Of a stretch of 7,650 nucleotides of DNA, positions 1 to 5,670 are shown piece by piece. The DNA is from Planctomycetota bacterium (GTDB lineage Bacteria > Planctomycetota > Phycisphaerae > Phycisphaerales > SM1A02). Position numbers and translations under genes: made by a program. The notes under the pieces are model-generated. The model had not been told where the DNA came from. It worked only from the letters and a program-made list of their open reading frames with translations, and did no database searches. The stretch is taken from positions 1-7,650 of the forward strand of contig RFOC01000094.1 in the NCBI GenBank assembly GCA_009926815.1, read 5' to 3'. Each line of letters opens with the position of its first letter. Within the stretch, counting starts at the first letter, position 1.

Positions 1-406
1 GAAGGTCGCACGAATCGGCGATCGCCATGAAGTGGCGATAGATGCCTTCCTGGCTTGGCTTGTTGTAGTAGGGCGCCACGTGCAGCGCCGCGTCGGCGCC
101 GGTGGCGGCCACCATGCGGTGCAGCTCGACGGCATGGTGCGTGCTGTTGCTGCCCGCACCACCGATCACGCCCAGGCCGAGCGGCTTGGCCACCTCGACG
201 GCCTTCGCGATCAGCGTGCGCTGCTCGGCCAGCTCAAGCGTGGGTGCCTCGCCGGTGGTGCCGCAGGGAACCACGCCGCGCACGCCACCCGCGGCTTGGA
301 ACTTCAGCTGCGCCTCCCAGCGGTTCAGGTCGAGCACGCGACCATCCGCCGAGAACGGCGAGGTCATAGCGGTCCAGCAGCCTTCCAGCTTGAACGATCG
401 ACTCAT
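1..406 (-). CDS. dapA: 4-hydroxy-tetrahydrodipicolinate synthase, N-terminal part (runs off the left edge)
   Basis: This is the first 135 codons of a DapA/DHDPS-family aldolase; the rest lies beyond base 1. In this family the enzyme condenses pyruvate with aspartate semialdehyde in the cytoplasm, the first committed step to diaminopimelate and lysine. Seen: the opening strand WTAMTSPF (residues 11-18), the pyruvate-binding GTTGEAPTL (49-57) with the paired threonines, and APYYNKPSQEGIYRHF (111-126), which carries the tyrosine of the catalytic relay. The Schiff-base lysine and the second tyrosine fall outside the window. The ATG at 406 overlaps the pdxJ stop as ATGA, so the two genes are probably cotranscribed and translationally coupled. 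Related (beta/alpha)8 lyases such as N-acetylneuraminate lyase or KDG aldolase cannot be fully excluded from the N-terminus, but the YYNKPSQEG motif fits DapA well. Confidence 0.9.
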   Translation of the reverse strand, partial: MSRSFKLEGCWTAMTSPFSADGRVLDLNRWEAQLKFQAAGGVRGVVPCGTTGEAPTLELAEQRTLIAKAVEVAKPLGLGVIGGAGSNSTHHAVELHRMVAATGADAALHVAPYYNKPSQEGIYRHFMAIADSCDL

Positions 407-1152
407 CGTTGGACTCCCGCGGCCATCGCCGCCTTCATCTCGCGAACGGCCTCGCGCATGCCCACCATGATCGCGCGGCCCACGATGCTGTGACCGATGT
501 GCAGTTCGTGCAGGCCGGGCAGCGCGGCGACCGGACCGACGTTGTGGCGATCGAGCGCGTGGCCAGCATTCAGCTGCATGCCCGCGGCCTGGACCATCGC
601 GGCGGCCCTCATCAGACGATCGAGCTCAGCCCCCTGCCCCGCCTGACCGAACACATGCGCCCACGGGCCCGTGTGCAGTTCGCAGATGCTCGCGCCTGCC
701 GCCTTCGCGGCCTCCACCTGTCGCGCCTCGGCGTCGATGAACACGCTCACCGGAATGCCCGAGCCTGCGATGCGCTTGATCACCTCGCGCACATGGGCCA
801 TGCCCCCCGCCACATCCAGGCCGCCTTCGGTGGTGAGTTCCTGACGGCGCTCGGGCACCAGCATGGCGCTGTGCGGCTTCAACTCGATGGCGATCGCCAC
901 CATCTCGGGTGTCGCCGCCATCTCGAAGTTCAGCCGAGTCTTCACCGCCCCGCGAAGCGCGCGCACGTCGGCATCCTGGATGTGGCGTCGGTCCTCGCGA
1001 AGGTGCACGGTGATGCCATCGGCGCCACCCGCCTCGGCAAGCGCCGCGGCCTCGAGCACGCACGGCTGCGAGCCCTTGCGCGCCTGGCGCACGGTGGCCA
1101 CATGATCGACATTCACGCTCAGCAGGGGCACAGGCCAAGCGTAGCGGCTCAT
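403..1152 (-). CDS. pdxJ: pyridoxine 5'-phosphate synthase PdxJ
   Basis: PdxJ closes the pyridine ring of vitamin B6 in the DXP-dependent pathway, joining 1-deoxyxylulose 5-phosphate with 3-amino-2-oxopropyl phosphate to give pyridoxine 5'-phosphate. It is a cytoplasmic TIM-barrel enzyme. Seen: LSVNVDHVATVRQAR (11-25), GITVHLREDRRHI (46-58), LNFEMA (74-79), TTEGGLDVAG (107-116), LNAGHALDRHNV (194-205) and HELHIGHSIVGRA (215-227). H50, E77 and H198 correspond to the active-site H45, E72 and H193 of E. coli PdxJ at a constant offset of five. The length is 249 residues against 243 in E. coli. I chose ATG 1152. A GTG at 1131 would give 242 residues and is a real alternative. An ATG at 1230 would only add 26 unconserved residues antisense to phoU. 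No clear Shine-Dalgarno precedes either plausible start. Confidence 0.95.
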   Translation of the reverse strand: MSRYAWPVPLLSVNVDHVATVRQARKGSQPCVLEAAALAEAGGADGITVHLREDRRHIQDADVRALRGAVKTRLNFEMAATPEMVAIAIELKPHSAMLVPERRQELTTEGGLDVAGGMAHVREVIKRIAGSGIPVSVFIDAEARQVEAAKAAGASICELHTGPWAHVFGQAGQGAELDRLMRAAAMVQAAGMQLNAGHALDRHNVGPVAALPGLHELHIGHSIVGRAIMVGMREAVREMKAAMAAGVQR

Positions 1153-1153
1153 G
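1150..1153. other. CATG shared by the divergent start codons of pdxJ and phoU
   Basis: The palindromic CATG holds the minus-strand ATG of pdxJ (1152-1150) and the plus-strand ATG of phoU (1151-1153), which overlap by two bases. In the phoU frame a TAG at 1142-1144 lies just upstream, so phoU cannot start earlier at any ATG, GTG or TTG. If pdxJ instead uses the GTG at 1131, the two genes are 19 bp apart. Either way there is no room for two outward promoters between them. Confidence 0.65.
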
Positions 1154-1828
1154 GCGGGATTTGAAGAGCGGCTGTCGCTGCTGAAGCAGGAGATCGTGGC
1201 GCAGGGCCGCCGCGTGCTCGATCTGTGCACCCGGGCGGTGGAGTGCCACTTCGATGGCGATCAGGGCAAGGCTCGCGAGGTGGTGAAGGCCGACGAGGCG
1301 ATCGACACCGCCGACGTGGCGATCGAGCGGGCCAGCGTGCCCCTGCTGGCCATGGGCCAGACCAACGAGCATGCCATCCGCAGCGTGCTCACCATCGTGA
1401 AGGTGAACAACGAGCTCGAGCGCATCGCCGACGACGGCGTGGCGATCGCCGAGAAGGTGCTCGAACCGCACCGGTTCACCGAGCGGGTGCCCGACGTGTT
1501 CCGCGTGATGGCCAACAGCGTGCTGGGGGTGCTGCGCGACGCCACCCGCAGCCTGGAGCGCGAGGACCCCGAACTGGCCCGGCAGGTGCTGCTTTTCGAC
1601 GACACCGTGGCGCAGTTCAAGGCGCAGATTCTCCGGGAGACCGAGACCGCGGTGACACAGGCCAGCGTGGGCTTCGCCTTCAGGCTGCTGGCCGTGACCA
1701 AGGCGCTCGAGCGCATCGCCGATCACGCCACGAACATCTGCGAGCAGGTCATCTACCTCAAGCGGGGCCTGATCGTGCGACACCGCCCCGAGGGCTGGAG
1801 CGAACCCGAGGCACCGGCCTCGCGCTGA
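1151..1828 (+). CDS. phoU: PhoU-family phosphate signalling regulator
   Basis: This 225-residue protein has the PhoU architecture of two similar three-helix bundles. In the family, PhoU is a cytoplasmic regulator that restrains phosphate uptake by the Pst transporter and signalling through the PhoR/PhoB two-component system; its metal-binding acidic motifs sit in the helices. Seen: KVNNELERIADDGVAIAEKV (residues 84-103) in the first bundle and the matching TKALERIADHATNICEQVIYL (183-203) in the second. These are the paired ExxRIxD signature motifs. The start is fixed by an in-frame TAG 9-7 bases upstream; no Shine-Dalgarno is visible. The tail after residue 206 is polar and probably disordered. 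No pst, phoB or phoR gene lies in the window. The next gene starts 2 bp after the stop, so the two are very likely one transcript. Only the family is certain; a role outside Pst control is possible. Confidence 0.92.
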   Translation: MAGFEERLSLLKQEIVAQGRRVLDLCTRAVECHFDGDQGKAREVVKADEAIDTADVAIERASVPLLAMGQTNEHAIRSVLTIVKVNNELERIADDGVAIAEKVLEPHRFTERVPDVFRVMANSVLGVLRDATRSLEREDPELARQVLLFDDTVAQFKAQILRETETAVTQASVGFAFRLLAVTKALERIADHATNICEQVIYLKRGLIVRHRPEGWSEPEAPASR

Positions 1829-1830
1829 CC

Positions 1831-3251
1831 ATGGCCGACCCGCGACTTGAACGGACCCGTGCCCGCCTGGCCGCCCTGCAGCAGTCGCATCTGCTGCACT
1901 TCGCCGATCAGCTGGGCCCCGCCGCGCTGCGCACGCTGCTGGACCAGGTGGAGGCGCTGCCGCTGGAGGAGATGCCCGCCATGCTGGCCCAGACCCAGGC
2001 CACGGCGGCGCCCGATCCGGATGGACTTGAGCCGGTGCCCATGGTGTCGCGCGAGGGACCCGATGCGGCGGCCTTCCGCGCCGAGGGCGAACGGCTGATC
2101 CGCGAGGGCCGCGTGGCGGCCTTCACGGTGGCGGGTGGCCAGGGCACTCGCCTGGGATGGCGAGGCCCCAAGGGCACCTATCCCGCCACCGTGGTCACGG
2201 GCAAGCCGCTCTTCCGCGTCTTCGCGGAGCAGCTGCTGGCCACCGAACGTCGATTCGGCTGCCGACTGCCCTGGTACATCATGACCACCCGCTCAACGAC
2301 GCCGACACGCGGGCCTTCTTCAAGGACAACAACTGGTTCGGGCGGCAGGCCCAGGATCACTTCTTCCTGCCGCAGGGTCTGGTGCCCTGCGTGGACGCGG
2401 ATGGCCGCGCCATGCTGGCCTCGCCGGGCGAGGTGGCCACGAATCCGGACGGGCACGGAGGTGCCATCCGGGCCCTGGACCGCAGCGGCGCGCTGCAGGA
2501 CATGGCCCGCCGCGGCATCGAGCAGATCAGCTACTTCCAGGTGGACAACCCGCTGGTGCGCTGCGTGGATCCGGTGTTCCTGGGCGCACACCTGCGAAGC
2601 CCGCTCTCGAGCGGACAGATGAGCAGCAAGTGCGTGGCCAAGCGCAACGCCGCCGAGAAGGTGGGCGTGCTGTGCCGCAGCGGCACGCCGGCCGGTCCTC
2701 GCACCACGGTGATCGAGTACAGCGATCTTCCCAAGGCCATGGCCGAGCGGCGCGGCGCGGATGGCGAACTGGCCTTTGGCGCGGCGAACATCGCGGTGCA
2801 CGTGCTGTCGGTGGCCTTCGCGCAGGCGCTCGCGGCCGGCACCGGCCCCCGACTGCCGTGGCACCGCGCCCACAAGAAGGTGCCGCACGTGGACCTGGCC
2901 AGCGGCCGCACCGTGGAGCCGGAGAAGCCCAACGCGTTCAAGTTCGAGTGCTTCATCTTCGACGCGCTCGCGCTGGCGGAACGCAGCCTGACCATGCAGG
3001 TGCAGCGCGTGGAGGAGTTCGCGCCCATCAAGAACGCCGAGGGCGAGGACAGCCCGGCCAGCAGCCACCGCATCCAGAGCGACCGGCATGGCGGCTGGCT
3101 GGAATCCGCGGGCTGCCAGGTGCCCCGTCGCGGCGACGGCAGCGTGGATGCCCGCATCGAGGTGGGACCGCTCGCGGCCATGGAGGCCATGGACCTGCAG
3201 GGCCGCGGCGTGCCCAGGCAGGTGCAGCGTGGCCAGGAACTGGTGATCTAG
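1831..3251 (+). pseudogene. UAP1-like UDP-N-acetylhexosamine / UTP-sugar pyrophosphorylase (UDPGP family), frameshifted in this sequence
   Basis: This family makes UDP-sugars from UTP and a sugar 1-phosphate; eukaryotic UAP1 makes UDP-GlcNAc. The gene opens in one frame (1831 to about 2289) with VAGGQGTRLG (residues 100-109) and the GPKGTYP nucleotide-binding loop (112-118), reaching LPWYIMT. It then continues one frame back as PLNDADTRAFFKDNNWF, NPDGHGGAIRAL (205-216), SYFQVDNPLVRCVDPVFLG (234-252), KKVPHVD (349-355), NAFKFECFIFDAL (368-380) and EEFAPIKNAEGEDSP (395-409). Restoring one base gives 473 residues, slightly shorter than human UAP1. Read literally, the first frame stops at 2622 after 263 residues, about 110 of them nonsense. 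Both halves keep family motifs, which favours a sequencing error or a very recent mutation over old decay. UTP-glucose-1-phosphate specificity is also possible. The start lies 2 bp after phoU, without a Shine-Dalgarno, which suggests coupling. Confidence 0.88.
2284..2291 (+). other. frameshift point in the UAP1-like gene
   Basis: The bases after YIM read ACCACCCG. Frame 1 gives T-T-R-S and nonsense, whereas one frame back the same stretch continues as P-L-N-D-A-D-T-R. Inserting a G to read ACC AGC CCG gives M-T-S-P-L-N-D, and eukaryotic UAP1 proteins have YIMTS at this place. A single missing base beside the short C run is therefore the simplest explanation. Confidence 0.8.
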
Positions 3252-3254
3252 CCC

Positions 3255-4973
3255 TCAGTCCAGGAAACGCAGGTCGCGCACCTGGAAATCCGGCGCGAAC
3301 CTCGGATGGCCCGAGGCTCGCGGCGCCCCCACCACCTCCAGCCGGCGCCCCGGACGGAACTCGGCCAGTCTTCCACCCTCGCTCCACAGGAGGAGACTGC
3401 CGCCCCGCCCGGAACCCGCGGTCTGCACCTGCACCTTCAGGTGCTTGCCGCCCTGCCCCATCACAGACGCGTTCCGCACGCGCAGGTCGGGGCAGTGCAG
3501 CAGGGGAAGCGGGAAGCCCTTGCCGAAGGGCTGAAGCGATTCCAACTCGGCCATCGACTGCAGCGCATCCTCGATGGACAGCGAGGCGTCCACGCGGAGC
3601 GGCTCGGGCCTGGGCTCTCCGGGCATGCGGCGCTTCACCGCCACCTCGAAGGCCTCGGCGAACGCCTGAAAGCGCTCGGGCCGCACCGACCCGCCCGCGG
3701 CGGCCGCGTGCCCGCCGAATCGCTCCAGCAGCGCGGCGCAGTCGGCCAGGCAGGCGTCCAGGTCCACGCCCGGCACGGAGCGGCCCGATCCCTTCCACAC
3801 CTCGCCATCACCGCCGAAGACCATGGTGGGCCGGTGGAACCTCTCGGCCAGCCTGGCCGCGGCCAGCCCGATGAGGCCCGGATGCCAACCGGCGTCGCCC
3901 ACCGCGATCGAGCGTCGATCCGCCGCATCGAGGCCGGCGGCGCGGACGCGTGCCTCGGCCTCGGCGGCCAGCGCATCGGCACGCTCGCGGCGCTGCATGT
4001 TCAGCTGGTGCAGGCGCGGCGCCAGTCGCTCGGCCTCCACGGCGTCATCCGTCTCCAGCACCTGCAGCGCCAGCGTGGCGTCATCCAGTCGCCCAGCCGC
4101 GTTGAGCATGGGACCCAGGGTGAAGGCCAGCGTGCCGGCGTCGATGTCGCGCGCCTGCTTGCCCGCGGCCCGCATCATGGCGAGCACGCCGGGAATGGCG
4201 CCGCTGCGCAGCCGCGGGAGGGCCTGCGCCACCAGCACGCGGTTCTCGTCGACCAACGGCATGACATCGGGCACCAGCCCCAGCGCCGCCAGCGACACGC
4301 CCACCTCGGCCATCCATCGCAGCATGGCGTCGGGCGGACGGTCGCCCGCGCGCCGACGGATGAGCCGCTTGGCCACCTTCATGGCCACCACGCTGCCCGA
4401 GATGGCCTCGAACGGACAGCCGCCAAGCGCCGGGTGCGCGATCGCCGCCGCCTGCGGAAGTTCCACGCGGCCCTCGTCGCCTCGCCACGGGGCGTGGTGG
4501 TCGGTGATCACCAGCTCCAGGCCCAGTTCCGCCGCTCGGCGTGCCTCGGGAAAGCTGCGGATGCCGCAGTCCACGGTGATGACGGCCTGCACGCCATCGC
4601 GGTGCAGTTCCTCCAGCGCCTGCGCGTTGAGACCGTAGCCATCGTCGATGCGGTGCGGGATGAACGTTCGGGGTGCCGCACCGAACAGCCGAAGCACCCG
4701 GGCCATGATCGAGGCCGCCGTGAGGCCGTCCGCGTCGTAGTCACCGTAGACCGCCACGCGAAGTCCCCTGCGGATCCAGTCATCGAGCACGCCGGCCACC
4801 GCATCCGCCCCGGGCAGCGTGCCGGGGTCGTGCAGCAGCGCCAGCCTGGGCATGGGGCCCGCGAAGAGCTCGCGCTCGCGGTCCGAGGCGATGCCGCGGC
4901 GCCGCAGGATGCGCTCGCGCAGCGGGCCCGCGGCCCCCGGCTCCGGCAGCAGCCATTCGCGCCTTCGTTCCAT
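3255..4973 (-). CDS. recJ: single-stranded-DNA-specific 5'-3' exonuclease RecJ
   Basis: RecJ degrades single-stranded DNA 5' to 3' in recombinational repair and mismatch repair, using two metal ions held by a DHH phosphoesterase domain. Seen over 572 residues (E. coli RecJ has 577): motif I VYGDYDADGLTAA (75-87), motif II ITVDCGI (132-138), motif III VITDHHAP (155-162), motif IV LVPDVMPLVDENR (233-245), the GPMLNAAGRL segment (287-296), the DHHA1 domain around GWHPGLIGLAAARLAERF with RFGGHAAAAGGSV, and a C-terminal OB-like segment from QPFGKGFPLPLLHC to the end. All metal-binding acidic residues of motifs I-IV are present. Motif IV reads L-V-P-D where many homologues have T-V-A-D; the aspartate is kept. 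ATG 4973 gives a normal N-terminus; no strong Shine-Dalgarno is seen. Its stop lies 3 bp from the convergent pyrophosphorylase stop, and it diverges from adk. Confidence 0.96.
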   Translation of the reverse strand: MERRREWLLPEPGAAGPLRERILRRRGIASDRERELFAGPMPRLALLHDPGTLPGADAVAGVLDDWIRRGLRVAVYGDYDADGLTAASIMARVLRLFGAAPRTFIPHRIDDGYGLNAQALEELHRDGVQAVITVDCGIRSFPEARRAAELGLELVITDHHAPWRGDEGRVELPQAAAIAHPALGGCPFEAISGSVVAMKVAKRLIRRRAGDRPPDAMLRWMAEVGVSLAALGLVPDVMPLVDENRVLVAQALPRLRSGAIPGVLAMMRAAGKQARDIDAGTLAFTLGPMLNAAGRLDDATLALQVLETDDAVEAERLAPRLHQLNMQRRERADALAAEAEARVRAAGLDAADRRSIAVGDAGWHPGLIGLAAARLAERFHRPTMVFGGDGEVWKGSGRSVPGVDLDACLADCAALLERFGGHAAAAGGSVRPERFQAFAEAFEVAVKRRMPGEPRPEPLRVDASLSIEDALQSMAELESLQPFGKGFPLPLLHCPDLRVRNASVMGQGGKHLKVQVQTAGSGRGGSLLLWSEGGRLAEFRPGRRLEVVGAPRASGHPRFAPDFQVRDLRFLD

Positions 4974-5046
4974 GGATCGGCGAGCCTACCCACCCTCGCG
5001 TGCCTCGCGGTCCCATGGCATACTTCCGCACAGGAGTCCATCCACC
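4974..5046. promoter_or_regulatory. divergent recJ/adk intergenic region
   Basis: These 73 bp are the only sizeable noncoding DNA in the window and separate two outward-facing genes, so they must hold or border promoters for both. Toward adk, TGGCATACT at 5016-5024 resembles an extended -10 (TGn followed by CATACT). No good -35 hexamer lies 16-18 bp upstream. If this is used, transcription would start near 5031, giving a leader of roughly 16 bases. Toward recJ the best I can find is a poor TAGGCT (minus strand, 4988-4983) with no -35. No operator-like inverted repeat is obvious. Confidence 0.4.
5032..5036 (+). promoter_or_regulatory. ribosome binding site of adk
   Basis: AGGAG lies 10 bases before the adk ATG at 5047. 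It is the clearest Shine-Dalgarno-like site in the window, as the other gene starts have none or only weak matches, and it supports the chosen adk start. Confidence 0.55.
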
Positions 5047-5667
5047 ATGAGCGACCGGTACCGCTGCATCCTCCTCTTCGGCGCCCCGGGCGCGGGCAAG
5101 GGCACGCAGGGCAAGATCCTCGGCCACATTCCAGGCTTCTTCCATCTGGCCTGCGGCGATGTCTTCCGGTCGCTGGACCTGACCAGCCCGCTGGGCAGGA
5201 AGTTCATGGAGTACAGCAGCCGCGGCGAACTGGTGCCCGACGAGCTCACGGTGGAGATGTGGAAGCAGAACATGCACGCACAGACGGTGCTGAGCCTGTT
5301 CAAGCCGGCCCAGGACCTGCTGATCCTGGACGGCATCCCGCGCACCACCGCGCAGGCGAAGGCGGTCGAGAAGTACCTGGACGTGCTCATGGTCCTGCAT
5401 CTGGTCTGCCCGAACGAGCAGGAGATGATGCACCGCATGCGTCGCCGAGCCCTGAAGGAGAACCGCCTCGATGACGCCGACGAGAAGGTGATCCGTCGTC
5501 GGTTCGAGGTCTATCACCGCGAGACGGCGCCGGTGCTCGGCTTCTATCCCAAGTCGATCGTGCACGAGGTGCCCGCCACCGGCAGCCCGGCCATGGTGCT
5601 GATGAAGGTGCTCGACATGGTGGCGCCGCTGCAGGACCACCACTTCCGCAACCCGCTCAACGCCTGA
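5047..5667 (+). CDS. adk: adenylate kinase, short-LID form
   Basis: Adenylate kinase interconverts ATP + AMP and 2 ADP in the cytoplasm. Seen over 206 residues: the P-loop FGAPGAGKGTQ (11-21), the AMP-site segment HLACGDVFRS (33-42), ILDGIPRTTAQA (93-104), and RLDDADEKVIRRR (140-152) followed by YHRETAPVLGFY (156-167). The LID is only a short loop (RRALKENRLDD), like cytosolic eukaryotic AK1, rather than the roughly 30-residue insert of E. coli Adk; the zinc-binding cysteines of some bacterial LIDs are absent. Two positions are atypical: A-C-G-D for the usual S-T-G-D, and G-I-P-R for G-F-P-R. The start has an AGGAG 10 bases upstream. The gene stands alone, diverging from recJ and converging with the PDZ gene with 3 bp between stops. 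Another NMP kinase (UMP/CMP type) is the main alternative, but the overall pattern fits adenylate kinase better. Confidence 0.88.
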   Translation: MSDRYRCILLFGAPGAGKGTQGKILGHIPGFFHLACGDVFRSLDLTSPLGRKFMEYSSRGELVPDELTVEMWKQNMHAQTVLSLFKPAQDLLILDGIPRTTAQAKAVEKYLDVLMVLHLVCPNEQEMMHRMRRRALKENRLDDADEKVIRRRFEVYHRETAPVLGFYPKSIVHEVPATGSPAMVLMKVLDMVAPLQDHHFRNPLNA

Positions 5668-5670
5668 TCG

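Noticed and set aside
626..1783. Minus-strand open frame of 385 codons across phoU and pdxJ
   Set aside because: It is out of frame with the clear PdxJ motifs and antisense to the clear PhoU motifs; its composition is that of a shadow frame.
2284..2291. Programmed -1 ribosomal frameshift in the UAP1-like gene
   Set aside because: No X XXY YYZ slippery heptamer in frame, and restoring one base gives the conserved MTS motif, so a missing base is simpler.
3176..3193. Tandem 9-bp repeat GGCCATGGA x2
   Set aside because: Only two copies inside the end of the UAP1-like gene, coding for AMEAMD; probably chance in a GC-rich coding sequence.
3270..3284. Hairpin CAGGT-cgcgc-ACCTG as terminator for the UAP1-like gene
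   Set aside because: The stem is only 5 bp, has no following T run and lies within recJ coding sequence.
5016..5030. TGGCATACTTCCGCA upstream of adk as a sigma-54 promoter
   Set aside because: The GG-to-GC spacing is one base short of the required distance and the -12 element does not read TTGC; an extended -10 is a better, though still weak, reading.
3306..5474. Plus-strand open frame of 722 codons, the longest in the window
   Set aside because: It runs antisense to recJ and into adk in another frame, shows no family motif and is rich in Arg/His/Gln/Ala as expected for a GC-rich antisense shadow.
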